Source: Verrucomicrobiia bacterium
GTDB taxonomy: Bacteria > Verrucomicrobiota > Verrucomicrobiia > Limisphaerales > UBA8199
DNA length: 64,000 bases
Direction: 5' to 3'
NCBI GenBank assembly: GCA_035946615.1
Contig: DASYZB010000046.1
Location: 27,094-91,093, forward strand
Shown here: piece after piece, positions 38,704 through 48,163 of the stretch
Layout of the letters: the number at the start of each line of letters is the position of its first letter
How positions within the stretch are numbered: position 1 is the stretch's first letter
Translations under genes and position numbers: made by a program
The notes under the pieces: generated by a model
Seen by the model: the letters and a program-made list of their open reading frames with translations, nothing else
The model's database searches: none
What the model was told of the DNA's origin: nothing

Positions 38704-39987
38704 GTGAGTACCGAACTTGCAAAACATCTCCTGAACCGCAGGGCCGAGTTCCCCCGCGGCCCTGTTCAGCAATATGAGGACTCGCAGGGCCTCGTCCCTT
38801 CGGCGGGAACCTCGCAGGCTTGCCGCGCCGTACCCGAGCCAACGCCGGGAGCCCAAGAGCAGGTGCGGCAACCCTGGCCCTGGCGGAAGGTGCTCGCCGC
38901 TTCGCTCGTCGTTAAAGCCGTCTGCCTTACCCTTATCATCGGCTCCGTGTGGCTGATCCCCGCCCTGAATCAAGGGGCCTACGATCGGTGCATTCATTGG
39001 CCGAGAGATGGCGGGCCGACCTTCGCCACACATCTGGCTACCTGGGATGCGGCGCACTACCTGTTTCTCAGCCAGAGCGGTTACCAGAAAGGCTCCCACT
39101 CGTGCGCGTTCTATCCACTTTGGCCTCTTTTGATCCGGGTCTGCTCGTATGCGACCGGGCATGACCCGTTCCTCGCCGGCCTTTTTTTGGCGAATTTGCT
39201 CTCGGTGGCGGGGTGGATGCTATTTCATTATTTGGTTTTCAGTTCTCATGGGCTGGACGTTGCCAATCGGGCATTGGTGCTGCTTTTGGCGTTTCCAGGC
39301 GCGCTGTTTTTCTCGTTCATCTACACCGAGTCGCTCTTTTTTCTCCTGATCGTCCTCTTTTTTCTCCTGCTCTTCCGCGAAAAATTTTTCTGGGCCGCCG
39401 TGGTTGGATTTTTCCTCCCGCTGACGAAAGCCGTCGGCGTTTTCGCGGTTGTCCCGCTTTTGTGGTATCTGGCGGCGCACCGGAAACCTCTGATGGCGTA
39501 CCTGGCCTGCGATGGTCCGCTGCTGGGCTATCTGTGCTACTTCGTGTTTATGCGCATGGCAACCGGAAACGCGGTTGAAGGGTTCCAGGCGCAGCGATTT
39601 TTCCCAAATGCCCCGTCGGTAGCCCACATCCTGGACCCTGCCGGCTTCTGGTCCGCACTGACGGCTCCCACCCAGCTTCATGGCATGACGGATTCAGCCA
39701 TCGATCGGGGCCTGTTCCTGCTGGTAGCCGCCTCTCTTCCTTTCGTCTGGCGCTTGGACAAGACCTATTTTTGGTACGCGCTGCTTGTAGGCGTTGTGCC
39801 CGCAATGGCCTCCGTATTCCTTTCCTACACCCGCAACATGATGATGTGTTTCCCGCTCTTTATCGTCCTGGCGCTCGCGTGGAGAGGGAGGGTAACGCAC
39901 CTTTTGTTTTCGTGCGCGCTTCCGTTGCTGCTCCTGGCTCAAGCTTGGTTGCTGCTGCGCCACATCAACTTCGAGTGGGCTGGATAA
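38704..39987 (+). CDS. PIG-V/Gpi18-like mannosyltransferase (GT-C)
   Basis: This 427-residue polytopic membrane protein has a disordered N-terminus of about 60 residues, then the characteristic loop THLATWDAAHYLFLSQSGYQ (WDxxxY) and CAFYPLWPLLIRV (FxPLxP). NPxPG-like LAFPGALFFSFIYTESLFFLL follows. These match bacterial relatives of the GPI mannosyltransferase II family, which use lipid-linked sugar donors. The start is GTG at 38704, preceded by GGAGG. It lies 12 bases after the GT39-like gene and 10 bases before the sulfatase-type transferase. Confidence 0.78.
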   Translation: MSTELAKHLLNRRAEFPRGPVQQYEDSQGLVPSAGTSQACRAVPEPTPGAQEQVRQPWPWRKVLAASLVVKAVCLTLIIGSVWLIPALNQGAYDRCIHWPRDGGPTFATHLATWDAAHYLFLSQSGYQKGSHSCAFYPLWPLLIRVCSYATGHDPFLAGLFLANLLSVAGWMLFHYLVFSSHGLDVANRALVLLLAFPGALFFSFIYTESLFFLLIVLFFLLLFREKFFWAAVVGFFLPLTKAVGVFAVVPLLWYLAAHRKPLMAYLACDGPLLGYLCYFVFMRMATGNAVEGFQAQRFFPNAPSVAHILDPAGFWSALTAPTQLHGMTDSAIDRGLFLLVAASLPFVWRLDKTYFWYALLVGVVPAMASVFLSYTRNMMMCFPLFIVLALAWRGRVTHLLFSCALPLLLLAQAWLLLRHINFEWAG

Positions 39988-39997
39988 AAAGTGGGCC

Positions 39998-41968
39998 ATG
40001 AACTGCTTTGAAAAAGCATCCACTCTCTGGAAGGCGGCGCTTAAGCGGCTGAGGATGACGCTGGGCTATGAAATCGAGTTGGACCCCGCTCCTTGGGCGC
40101 CCGGTTTCCTGCTTTACTGCTGGATAGAGTACCTGGCGTCCCGGAGCGTTAGTTTCTTTCGCCCCGCCCAGGAGGCGGCAGCTTACCTCTTTCTCGTGGG
40201 GCAGGCCGTTTTGCTGTTTTTACCCATTGTGGCCTTGGACGGATTGATTATGAAGAAGGGGAGGGCCTGGCGGGTCGCGTTCGTGTTCTTCGTCTATGCC
40301 TTCGTTGGCGTGCTGTACCTCGATGCCCTTTTGTACCGGATGATGTCCATTCATTTGTTGCGTGGCCTGAATATTTTGCTGGAGGGCGGACTGCAGCACC
40401 TGGCCGAAAACTGGGAGCATATTGGAATCTCGACGGGCAGCCTGCACCGCTTCGCGGAGGGGGCCGGGCTGGTTTTAGCGCTGACCCTCGCTTATTCGCT
40501 TGCCGTCGTGTGGATGCGATCCGGGTGGAAAAAGCCGACTGTCGGTTCGCTGGCGGCGGTCCTCATTATTGCGGCCGGCTCGGGCTGGGTTTTGGAGCGA
40601 TGGGATCATCACCTCGGCTGGGACTCGCGTTTTCATGACCTCGAGGCGGCAATGCCTGTCCGGATTGGCGTTGGCAGGAGGATGACCGGGCTGCTAAAGC
40701 TGGAACCGGCGAAGCTGCGCTCGCTGAGGCAGGGCCAGGATTTGGTGATGGCTCTCAGAACGCTTCATCGGGGCGCAACGAATCTGCCCGGCATTTTCGT
40801 ATTCGTGTTGGAAAGCACCCGGGGAGATTTCGTTACCCAGGAGATTACGCCGAACCTAAAGCGGTTCAGCGCGGACTGCCTGTCCTTTCCCGATGCGCTC
40901 TCATCCGGCAACACCAGCCACATCTCCTGGTACGCGCTGTTGACCGGGAACTTTGCCATTTATTATGGGATCGAGAAACGGGCGCGCGCCCACCAGGGAA
41001 GTCTCCCGCTGGCGTATCTTCGCTACCTCGGCTATAAAGTGAACGTTTTCTGCAGCAGCACGCTGCATTATCATGATGTCGATGAAATCGCCTTCGGCGA
41101 TCGAATAGCGCTGTGCGACTCGATGCGGGACGAAGAGCAGTCAGGAATCAAGGGGGCCCCTGCGCGGGACATCGCCGTAACAAAGGAAGTTTTAAAGGCC
41201 CTCGAAGAACCGGGGCGGCCCAGTCTGCTTTTGATTTTCTTTCACTCGACCCATCATGATTACAACTGGCCTTCGAGCGACAAGGCCACGTTCACACCTT
41301 TTTGCAAGACCTGGGATTATTCGAACTTCAGAATAGGCAGCAGGGAGCTTGAGCTCATCAAAAATCGGTACCGCAATGCGCTCCATTTCCAGGATAAACT
41401 AATCGGGCAGGTCCTGGACAAGCTCAGGAAAAGCGGCCGTTACAAGGATTCAATCATCTGTTGCGTGGGCGATCACGGCGAAGAGTTCCTCGAACATGGC
41501 CGCCTCCTCCATGCCAGCGATATTTTCCGGCCCCAAACCCACATCCCTTTCCTTTTGAAATTCCCTGAGGGCGCCAAGCTGCCGGGCGCTGCGAGTCACC
41601 GCTTGCCGGATGCGAGCCTGGTTGACTTGCTGCCCACCGTCTTGGATTATCTCGGAGTGGGGCTGGCTAATGCTGTGGACGGCGAATCTCTCTTCCGCAA
41701 AACACAAAATGACGTGGTGATAGCAGCCCAAAATGGGGACCGCGACCCGGTTCAGTTTTGCCTTCAGTCCGGCCGATTCAAGGCATTTTTCGAATATGGG
41801 AGCGATTCAGACCCAACCCCGCTGCAGAGCACTCTCTATCTGACGCAGGTGACAGACACCAACGATGTTCCTGTACGATTCGACCCCCGAAGTCCAACCG
41901 GCAAGGCCCTTTTGCGCGATAATTTCGGTGCGGCGCTCAAATCGTTGTACCCCGGGGCTCGGTTTTAA
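39998..41968 (+). CDS. Membrane sulfatase-fold transferase (LTA synthase/phosphoethanolamine transferase-like)
   Basis: This 656-residue protein has about five transmembrane helices in the first 200 residues and a periplasmic alkaline-phosphatase-fold domain from about 265. Active-site elements are [11 protein letters not shown] (metal-binding Glu), [14 protein letters not shown] with T306 as likely nucleophile, [11 protein letters not shown], and [17 protein letters not shown] (Asp-His metal ligands). Such enzymes move phosphoglycerol or phosphoethanolamine to lipids or glycans. The donor cannot be deduced. Neighbouring GT-C genes and GtrA suggest decoration of a surface glycan. The downstream pseudopilin gene follows within 20 bases. 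Confidence 0.82.
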   Translation: MNCFEKASTLWKAALKRLRMTLGYEIELDPAPWAPGFLLYCWIEYLASRSVSFFRPAQEAAAYLFLVGQAVLLFLPIVALDGLIMKKGRAWRVAFVFFVYAFVGVLYLDALLYRMMSIHLLRGLNILLEGGLQHLAENWEHIGISTGSLHRFAEGAGLVLALTLAYSLAVVWMRSGWKKPTVGSLAAVLIIAAGSGWVLERWDHHLGWDSRFHDLEAAMPVRIGVGRRMTGLLKLEPAKLRSLRQGQDLVMALRTLHRGATNLPGIFVFVLESTRGDFVTQEITPNLKRFSADCLSFPDALSSGNTSHISWYALLTGNFAIYYGIEKRARAHQGSLPLAYLRYLGYKVNVFCSSTLHYHDVDEIAFGDRIALCDSMRDEEQSGIKGAPARDIAVTKEVLKALEEPGRPSLLLIFFHSTHHDYNWPSSDKATFTPFCKTWDYSNFRIGSRELELIKNRYRNALHFQDKLIGQVLDKLRKSGRYKDSIICCVGDHGEEFLEHGRLLHASDIFRPQTHIPFLLKFPEGAKLPGAASHRLPDASLVDLLPTVLDYLGVGLANAVDGESLFRKTQNDVVIAAQNGDRDPVQFCLQSGRFKAFFEYGSDSDPTPLQSTLYLTQVTDTNDVPVRFDPRSPTGKALLRDNFGAALKSLYPGARF

Positions 41969-41987
41969 ACACGCGCAGAAACAATCC

Positions 41988-42851
41988 ATGAGACCCAAGT
42001 CCCATCCCATCAGATACCGCCAGGAAGCCATCACCCCGAAGCTCACAATTTCAAGCGGCAGCGCATTCACCTTGATCGAGCTATTAGTCGTGATTGCAAT
42101 TATTGCGCTCTTGGCCGCCCTCTTGCTGCCGGTCCTTAACCGGGCCAAGGAGGCTTCGAAGCGCGCATTCTGCCAAAACAATCTCCACCAGGTTGGCTTG
42201 GCGCTCAGCCTTTATGCAGACGACAACAATCGCTACCCGCCTATGTTTGCGGTCCCGGGAAATTACGCAAATCGCATCCTCTGGAATTACTTCCTCGCTC
42301 ATTACTTGGCCAACAACGGAGATGTGGTTTATTGCCCCTCATTCCCAGACTCATTTCACTGGTGGACCCGGCCGCAACCGCCGGGAATTGGCTGGACCAA
42401 TTTCCCCGGTTCTCGCTTCGGTCCCCCGTTCTGTTATGCGATGAACTGGGCCGGGCTCGGCCCAGGGGTTAGTATCCAATCGTTGGGGTTGGACAGCGGG
42501 GCGCTGAGCGGTCCGTATCTGTTCGCCGGGATAAGCCGCCGGCCTGGCGAAATCATGGCGCCCGCGGACATGATCGCTTGCGGAGACAACAGCATTGAGG
42601 CGGCAAGGCACTTTTCGGCCCCACTCAACGCCAAACCCTGCTGGGGGCTCTTCATGCCCGGGTTGTATTCAAGTTCCGCCAGCGCCCGCTCCTCGGCTAT
42701 AGGCGCGGTACACACTCAAGGAGCGGACATGGTTTTTGTGGACAGTCACGTCGAGTGGAAACGTTGGTGGCAGTGGATAGCGTTCAGCGATTCGGACGCA
42801 GCGCGGTGGAATTTCGACCACCTGCCGCACGAGGAATTATGGGTGCCCTAG
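41988..42851 (+). CDS. Pseudopilin-like secreted protein (prepilin N-terminal methylation motif)
   Basis: This is a 287-residue protein counted from ATG 41988; an in-frame upstream ATG at 41865 would run into the sulfatase gene. The type IV prepilin motif [35 protein letters not shown] is near residue 26, cleaved before Phe. The C-terminus has [19 protein letters not shown], matching the H-x-G...F-x-D-x-H block of the DUF1559/pseudopilin families abundant in Verrucomicrobia and Planctomycetes. It is exported and anchored by a single helix. It sits inside the glycan cluster, 19 bases after the sulfatase gene. Confidence 0.88.
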   Translation: MRPKSHPIRYRQEAITPKLTISSGSAFTLIELLVVIAIIALLAALLLPVLNRAKEASKRAFCQNNLHQVGLALSLYADDNNRYPPMFAVPGNYANRILWNYFLAHYLANNGDVVYCPSFPDSFHWWTRPQPPGIGWTNFPGSRFGPPFCYAMNWAGLGPGVSIQSLGLDSGALSGPYLFAGISRRPGEIMAPADMIACGDNSIEAARHFSAPLNAKPCWGLFMPGLYSSSASARSSAIGAVHTQGADMVFVDSHVEWKRWWQWIAFSDSDAARWNFDHLPHEELWVP

Positions 42852-42887
42852 CCCAAGTCCCCTTTAGCCTATCCAGGCTCATTTGAT

Positions 42888-43352
42888 ATGAGCCTGGAAG
42901 CCTCGAATTTGGGGAACTCGGTGCGCCTAAAGCAGTTCGTAAAATTCTGCATTGTTGGTGGAAGCGGGGTAGTTGTGGATATGGGTATGTTGCACTTGCT
43001 TGCCCGCCAAATGCAGTGGAATCTGAGCTTGAGCAAGTCTTGTTCGGCTGAAACCGCCATGTTGACCAATTTCGTGCTCAATGAAGTTTGGACGTTTCGC
43101 GGCTTCGCTATTAACTTGGGGAGACGCTCTGGCGTGCTGCTTCGTATGGTCAAATTCCAAACTATTTGCGGAGTGGGAATCGGTTTCGCCGTTGCGCTTC
43201 TGAATCTATTTTATAGCCGTTTGGGGCTAAACTTATCCGCGTCCAATCTCCTGGCAATTATGCTGGTGACCCTTTGGAACTTCTGGATGAACGCGCTTTT
43301 TAATTGGGGAGTAGCTGCCAAGCAGCAACCGGTAGCGGCGTCATCGAAATAA
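42888..43352 (+). CDS. GtrA-family membrane protein
   Basis: This 154-residue protein with four transmembrane helices has the family start LKQFVKFCIVGGSGVVVDMGMLHLL and a second block TNFVLNEVWTFRGF (NFxxNxxWTF). LAIMLVTLWNFWMNALFNW ends the family region. GtrA proteins are thought to flip or bind polyprenyl-phosphate-linked sugars for glycan modification. This supports a shared task with the two upstream GT-C enzymes. A terminator follows about 100 bases downstream. Confidence 0.88.
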   Translation: MSLEASNLGNSVRLKQFVKFCIVGGSGVVVDMGMLHLLARQMQWNLSLSKSCSAETAMLTNFVLNEVWTFRGFAINLGRRSGVLLRMVKFQTICGVGIGFAVALLNLFYSRLGLNLSASNLLAIMLVTLWNFWMNALFNWGVAAKQQPVAASSK

Positions 43353-43454
43353 TCTTTGAACGTCCAAAAAGGGATCGCCCGTAGAAGAGTTCGGTTTTAA
43401 CGTTTTTAACCTTCGTTTGAGGGAGGAGCGAACCCCGTCCCGGGCGGCCCGGTG

Positions 43455-43476
43455 CGCAGTTGAAACTGCGGTTTTT
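43455..43476 (+). terminator. Intrinsic terminator closing the glycan cluster
   Basis: CGCAGT (43455-43460), loop TGAA, then ACTGCG (43465-43470), followed by GTTTTT. It lies about 100 bases after gtrA and before the GH127 gene. Confidence 0.6.
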
Positions 43477-43578
43477 GTGTTCAAATGGCCAAAATTCCGG
43501 CTTTCCCATCCGGGGAAGGCAGGGCGGGGGATTCGCTCTTGAGATGAGGGCCTGGGCCTGCTAGGCTGGTCGGCATAA

Positions 43579-45525
43579 ATGAAGCTTCTTCCAGCCCTTC
43601 TTTTTCTTCCCGGCGCTCTGAGCATGGCTGCGGCGCAAAACGCACTGGAGATTAAGGATTATCCATTCAAGCCGGTCCCATTCACCAGTGTTCAGGTCGA
43701 GGACAGCTTTTGGACCCCTCGCTTGGAAACCAACCGTCTCACCACGGTTTGGTATGACTTCAAGAAATGCGAGGAGACGGGCCGGATTGATAACTTTGCC
43801 AAGGCCGGCAAACTCATCCCGGGGGATTTTGTTGGAACTCCCTTTGACGACTCAGATGTGTACAAGGTGATTGAAGGGGCCTCTTATACGCTGGCGCTGC
43901 ATCCCGACCCAAAGTTGGACGAGTATCTTGACGGCGTGATCGCCAAGATTGCGGCGGCGCAGGAGCCTGATGGCTATCTTTATACGGCGCGCACGATCAA
44001 CCCCAAGGGGCGCGTGGATTTCTTTGGGCCGACGCGCTGGTCGAGGCTGGCGGGCAGCCACGAGTTGTATAATCAGGGCCATTTGTATGAGGCGGCTGTG
44101 GCGCATTTCCAAGCCACAGGCAAGCGCTCACTGTTGAACGTGGCGCTCAAAAGCGCGGACTTGATCTGCAAGACGTTTGGGCCGGGTCCAGGCCAGCTCG
44201 AGGAACCTCCGGGACACGAAGAGATCGAGATCGGGCTGGTAAAGCTCTTCCGCACCACTGGGGAGCGAAAGTATCTCGACCAGGCGAGGTTCTTCTGCGG
44301 CCTGCGCGGGCGGCCCGAGACCCACAAGTTACGAGGGCCTTACCAGCAGGACGATAAACCCATCGTTGAACAAAGCGAGGCCGAGGGCCACGCGGTTCGT
44401 GCCGGCTATTTTTATTCGGGCGTCGCGGATGTGGCGGCACTGACTGGCGAGACTGCCTATGTTCAGGCCATAGATCGGATTTGGGGGAACGTGGTCAGCA
44501 AGAAACTTCACATCACCGCCGGGGTTGGGGCAAGACCGGGCGGAGAGGCCTTTGGCGCCGATTATGAACTGCCCAATGCCAACGCGTACCTGGAAACGTG
44601 CGCGGCCATTGCCAATGCTTTATGGAATGAGCGCATGTTCCTGCTCCATGGTGATGCCAAGTACCTCGATGTGCTCGAACGCGTCATCTACAATGGCTTC
44701 CTCTCCGGTGTGGGCATTTCAGGAGACCGTTTCTTTTATCCCAACCCGCTGGAAAGCGACGGCAAACGTAAATTCAATATGGGCGCCTGCGAGCGCGCAC
44801 CCTGGTTCGGCTGTTCCTGCTGTCCGGTTAATGACGTGCGCTTTTTCCCCGAGATAGCCAATTTCATCTATGCAACTCGCGGTGATGAGTTGTTTGTGAA
44901 TCTGTTCATCGGCGGCGCTGCTTGCCTCGAGATGGCCGGCAAACCTCTTCAGATCAAACAAACCACGCACTACCCGTGGGATGGCAATATCGTTTTGGAA
45001 CTGGCATGCAGTTCCCCAGCGCGGTTTACGCTTAATGTACGCATCCCCGGCTGGGCTCTCAGCAAGCCTGTGCCCAGCGATCTCTATCGCTATGACGATG
45101 GCCTGATGCCGGGCGTGAAGCTCGCGGTCAATGGCAAGGCCCAGAAGGTTCATCTTGCAGACGGCTTCGCCCAAATCAAGCGCCGCTGGAAGAGTGGCGA
45201 CACCGTGACGCTGGACCTCGAAATGCCAGTGCGGCGGGTTGTCGCCAATCCTGCCGTTAAGGCCGATGTGGGCCGCTTTGCGCTCGAACGCGGGCCACTG
45301 GTCTATTGCGCGGAAGGAGCGGACAATCACGGCGAGGTGCTCGACAAAGTTCTTCCCGGCCCTCTCTCATTCCAGACCCAGGACCAGCCAGACCTGCTCG
45401 GCGGCCTGCTGGCCGTGAAAGTTTCGTCGAACGAGAATCACGAAGCGTTGACCTGCATCCCCTATTACGCGTGGTGCAATCGGGGGCCAAATGAGATGCG
45501 GGTTTGGTTCCCAACGGGCCAGTAA
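43579..45525 (+). CDS. GH127 beta-L-arabinofuranosidase-like secreted glycosidase (DUF1680)
   Basis: This 648-residue exported protein has a signal peptide (MKLLPALLFLPGALSMAAAQ). The (alpha/alpha)6 barrel contains VIEGASYTLALHPDPKLDEYLDGVI, AQEPDGYLYTAR and SHELYNQGHLYEAAVAHF. The zinc/catalytic set known from Bifidobacterium HypBA1 is complete: E339 and C341 in YLETCAAIANALW, and C414-C415 in GCSCCPVNDVRF. A beta-sandwich tail follows. It probably removes L-arabinofuranose residues from plant-type glycans in the periplasm or outside. It is a monocistronic gene, and the next gene is about 460 bases away. Confidence 0.9.
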   Translation: MKLLPALLFLPGALSMAAAQNALEIKDYPFKPVPFTSVQVEDSFWTPRLETNRLTTVWYDFKKCEETGRIDNFAKAGKLIPGDFVGTPFDDSDVYKVIEGASYTLALHPDPKLDEYLDGVIAKIAAAQEPDGYLYTARTINPKGRVDFFGPTRWSRLAGSHELYNQGHLYEAAVAHFQATGKRSLLNVALKSADLICKTFGPGPGQLEEPPGHEEIEIGLVKLFRTTGERKYLDQARFFCGLRGRPETHKLRGPYQQDDKPIVEQSEAEGHAVRAGYFYSGVADVAALTGETAYVQAIDRIWGNVVSKKLHITAGVGARPGGEAFGADYELPNANAYLETCAAIANALWNERMFLLHGDAKYLDVLERVIYNGFLSGVGISGDRFFYPNPLESDGKRKFNMGACERAPWFGCSCCPVNDVRFFPEIANFIYATRGDELFVNLFIGGAACLEMAGKPLQIKQTTHYPWDGNIVLELACSSPARFTLNVRIPGWALSKPVPSDLYRYDDGLMPGVKLAVNGKAQKVHLADGFAQIKRRWKSGDTVTLDLEMPVRRVVANPAVKADVGRFALERGPLVYCAEGADNHGEVLDKVLPGPLSFQTQDQPDLLGGLLAVKVSSNENHEALTCIPYYAWCNRGPNEMRVWFPTGQ

Positions 45526-45986
45526 CTTCCCCTTCGTTATCTGGACTTTCGGCAGATTCACGCCGCCGGCGCCGGGCCGGCAGCCACCAACCTCAGGCGG
45601 AGCGCCACCAGCAGGTTTGCCAGCAAAAGGACACATACGGCTGAACAATGGCGCTGTTGCTGCATACGCAGGGAAGTTGAAGCAAATGAGGGCGCACAGC
45701 AACCCCTGGAGTTGGGTTCGAAAGGTCCTGGGCCGCTCTGCTGTCCGTCCTTGCTGCGCCCCTGACCTCAACGCTCAATCGTTGTTGGAGCAGCGAGCTT
45801 TAGCTAATCACGAAAAACCGTTGTGAGTATAAGCCCCTAAGAACCGGTAGGATTCCAAATATATCAAGCTGTTCTCAAACAGCTTACATCTGACAGACCC
45901 CAAATAAACCCCCTTTGGCACGCTTATGGCATGAAGCCTCTTGAATAGCTTCAGCAGTGAGGCTGAACTTAACCAGGAAACGACGT
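45526..45986. other. Intergenic region ending in a sigma-54-type promoter
   Basis: This 461-base stretch lies between GH127 and the CBM48 gene. Frames found in it (for example plus strand 45491-45826) overlap GH127 in another phase and have no protein-like features. The right end carries the -24/-12 promoter match at 45915-45931. The left part has GC-rich inverted segments (CGCCGGCGCCGGGCCGG) near 45570. Confidence 0.5.
45915..45931 (+). promoter_or_regulatory. Candidate sigma-54 (-24/-12) promoter
   Basis: TTGGCACG-CTTA-TGGCA matches the consensus TTGGCACG-N4-TTGCA except for one base. The GG at 45917-45918 and the GC at 45929-45930 are exactly 10 bases apart, as required. The predicted transcription start near 45942 is about 45 bases before the CBM48 start codon. 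Confidence 0.6.
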
Positions 45987-46298
45987 ATGGATACAGTTTT
46001 AGATACACTTTCGGCTACCCACTATTCCGCCAAGGAGATGGTGAAGCCGATCAGTTTTTATTGCGCCGCCCCCGAGGGGAAGGCCGTTTTTCTCATGGGC
46101 GATTTTAATGATTGGAATCCAAGGTCCCACCCCATGCAACGACGCGAGGGCGGTTGGTGGTTTCTCCAGGTGCCCTTAAGCCATGGGCATCGCCAATATC
46201 TCTTTCTTGTGGACGGCGCCCCCACCCTCGATCCGCATGCAACCGGCGTCGCTGGGAATTCGCGCTATGCCAGGGTGTCTGTGACTGCCGTAAGCTGA
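45987..46298 (+). CDS. CBM48 (glycogen-binding, AMPK-beta-like) single-domain protein
   Basis: This 103-residue protein is essentially one CBM48/isoamylase early-set domain: VKPISFYCAAPEGKAVFLMGDFNDWNPRSHPMQRREGGWWFLQVPLSHGHRQYLFLVDG. The FNDWN tryptophan and GWW residues form the usual glucan-binding face. There is no catalytic domain and no signal peptide. I chose ATG 45987, 7-8 bases after AGGAAA, over a GTG at 45957. It is first behind a sigma-54-type promoter and upstream of a tiny membrane peptide and DedA. A sensor or adaptor role toward glycogen is possible but unproven. Confidence 0.85.
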   Translation: MDTVLDTLSATHYSAKEMVKPISFYCAAPEGKAVFLMGDFNDWNPRSHPMQRREGGWWFLQVPLSHGHRQYLFLVDGAPTLDPHATGVAGNSRYARVSVTAVS

Positions 46299-46311
46299 AA
46301 GGAACCTTCTT

Positions 46312-46434
46312 ATGTTCACAATTCTTGTTACTGTTGTGATTCTAACGCTTCTTTACGGGCTGGCGTGGCATGATAAACCCGCAAGCCAGCCTGAGCGCGT
46401 CCGGCACTCGGAAAAACCAGGAACTTATGAATGA
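46312..46434 (+). CDS. 40-residue single-pass membrane peptide
   Basis: This short frame starts at ATG 46312, 9 bases after AAAGGAA, and ends with TGA at 46432-46434. It encodes a hydrophobic helix (MFTILVTVVILTLLYGLAW) followed by a charged tail (HDKPASQPERVRHSEKPG, then TYE). The stop overlaps the DedA start (ATG 46427), implying translational coupling. It lies 13 bases after the CBM48 gene. I do not recognise a family. The ribosome binding site, helix and tight spacing argue for a real gene. Confidence 0.55.
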   Translation: MFTILVTVVILTLLYGLAWHDKPASQPERVRHSEKPGTYE

Positions 46435-47230
46435 TGTTGCGCAATTTTTGCTGAGCCACGGCGGACCACTTCTATTTGCTCTGGTCTTTGTCGAGCAGGC
46501 TGGCTTGCCCATCCCAGCGGCGCCGTGGCTGTTAGCGGCTGGGGCTCTGGGTGCGGCAGGAAAGCTGAACCCGGCCTGGGCTGTCGGCCTGGTCATATTG
46601 GCCAGCGTCATGGCGGACTCAATCTGGTTTTATATAGGCCGCCGAGGTGGTCAGCGTGTGTTGGGTTTGTTTTGCCGCGTGTGCCTCGCTCCGAAGGGAT
46701 GCGTAGGGCGCACCCACGGTTTGTTTGCCCGGCATGGTGTCCAAGCACTTGTTGCGGCAAAATTCCTTCCTGGTTTGGGCGCGGTTATGCCGCCGCTTGC
46801 AGGCGCGCTGGGCATGAGCACCCGTCGGTTTTTGGTATTCGACAGCCTGGGTTCCTTAATTTATGGCACCTGCTACGTAGCGGCCGGTTTTTTGTTCCAC
46901 AACCAGGTCGAGGATATCCTGGCGCGCCTGAACAAACTTGGGTTGGGCGCGATGGTGCTGGCGCTGGGTCTGATCGCAGCTTACGTAGCTTTCAAATATG
47001 TCCAATGGCACAGCGGCCTAGATCGAGGGATTCACCGCGGAAATGCCAGCAGCAGAACAAGCCAGGTCGCTGAACCAGCTAGCATGGACCCAAAACCCGC
47101 CCCGCTCCTGCCTCATTACCCGGCGATTGCAGCTTTTCAGCCGGTTACGCTGACGCTGGCAAACCCGCTTGGGCAACCCACGCCGGAACTGCGTCCATCC
47201 TCGCTGGTCGAAACCACTCGATATGAGTGA
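46427..47230 (+). CDS. DedA/SNARE-associated family membrane protein
   Basis: This 267-residue polytopic membrane protein is related to lipid scramblases and undecaprenyl-phosphate flippases of the DedA family. The first block is LFALVFVEQAGLPIPAAPWLLAAGAL. Then come ADSIWFYIGRRGGQRVLGLFCRV and HGLFARHGVQALVAAKFLPGLGAVMPPLAGALGMSTRRFLVFDSLGSLIYG, which hold the conserved FxRxxPGxR-like loop, here KFLPGLG. A 55-residue hydrophilic tail after about 210 is unusual. I prefer ATG 46427 (after AGGAACTT) over 46370. The next gene starts 9 bases downstream. Confidence 0.87.
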   Translation: MNDVAQFLLSHGGPLLFALVFVEQAGLPIPAAPWLLAAGALGAAGKLNPAWAVGLVILASVMADSIWFYIGRRGGQRVLGLFCRVCLAPKGCVGRTHGLFARHGVQALVAAKFLPGLGAVMPPLAGALGMSTRRFLVFDSLGSLIYGTCYVAAGFLFHNQVEDILARLNKLGLGAMVLALGLIAAYVAFKYVQWHSGLDRGIHRGNASSRTSQVAEPASMDPKPAPLLPHYPAIAAFQPVTLTLANPLGQPTPELRPSSLVETTRYE

Positions 47231-47239
47231 ACATTTGCT

Positions 47240-48157
47240 ATGAAAGCGTTCCTTCCTGAACAAACCCGTGTCAGCCAGGTCCATCTGCGCACCGCCAGCC
47301 TCGAGCGCTCGTTGGGGTTCTATGCGGATGTGCTCGGGCTAAGCGCGCATCATCCAAACGGTTCCCAGGCCGTTCTGTCGGCCGGCGCAGGGCCGGAACT
47401 CCTTGTGCTGAGCGAAGACGCGAGCGCTCCGCAACGGCCCCCGCGCTCCATTGGACTCTATCATCTCGCCATTCGCTATCCTGAGCGGCGTGACCTTGCC
47501 CATGCGTTTCAGCGGCTGATAAATAACGGGTATCCGGTGGAGGGCGCGTCCGATCATGGAGTGAGTGAGGCAATTTATCTGAGCGATCCCGAGGGCAATG
47601 GCGTCGAGTTGTATGCCGATCGGCCACCCACACAGTGGCCGCGGCGCAGAGGCCACCTGGCGATGGTCACCCAACCACTCGATGTGCGGGACCTGCTGAA
47701 GAGCGTTCAAGACACCCCAGCCCCGCCTGAGCCGCCGGCAGAGACGGACATTGGCCATATCCATCTGCACGTCGCCAACCTGCCGGCAGCGGACCGGTTC
47801 TACCATGAGTTCCTGGGGTTGGCGGTCACCCAACGCTCGATTCCCGATGCCCTGTTCTTGGCGGCCGGCGAGTACCATCATCATATTGGCGTCAACACCT
47901 GGGCCGGCCACGCCGCTCCTCCGTCAAACAGCACGGGCCTGATTTCCTACCGTCTCGATGTGCCGGTCAAAGAGATTCTTTATTGCCTGAGCCATCGCGC
48001 TCCGCTCCTGGGCTATGAAACCCGAACGCTGCCCGACGCCCATGGCCCGATTCTTCAAATCCGCGATCCCAACGGAAGTTGGCTCGAAATCCAGCACAAG
48101 CAACAAACAAGCAATCCGCAACATGCCGAAGCAGCGATTGATTGTGAACATCATTGA
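47240..48157 (+). CDS. VOC-family metalloenzyme (glyoxalase/extradiol dioxygenase type, CatE-like)
   Basis: This 305-residue protein is made of tandem vicinal-oxygen-chelate modules. The first has VSQVHLRTASLERSLGFYADVLGL, LYHLAIRYP and YLSDPEGNGVELYAD. The second has IGHIHLHVANLPAADRFYHEFLGL, EYHHHIGVNTW and IRDPNGSWLEIQ. The His and Glu residues of the second half (H in IHLHV, HHHIG, E in WLEIQ) are candidate metal ligands. The layout matches CatE, a catechol-2,3-dioxygenase-like group, but the substrate is unknown. It is the fourth gene of the CBM48 operon, and the protease follows 6 bases later. Confidence 0.85.
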   Translation: MKAFLPEQTRVSQVHLRTASLERSLGFYADVLGLSAHHPNGSQAVLSAGAGPELLVLSEDASAPQRPPRSIGLYHLAIRYPERRDLAHAFQRLINNGYPVEGASDHGVSEAIYLSDPEGNGVELYADRPPTQWPRRRGHLAMVTQPLDVRDLLKSVQDTPAPPEPPAETDIGHIHLHVANLPAADRFYHEFLGLAVTQRSIPDALFLAAGEYHHHIGVNTWAGHAAPPSNSTGLISYRLDVPVKEILYCLSHRAPLLGYETRTLPDAHGPILQIRDPNGSWLEIQHKQQTSNPQHAEAAIDCEHH

Positions 48158-48163
48158 TGACGA

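Noticed and set aside
45491..45826. A 111-codon plus-strand frame beginning inside the GH127 gene
   Set aside because: It starts out of phase in GH127, has no ribosome binding site, and its translation is low-complexity proline/alanine-rich sequence.
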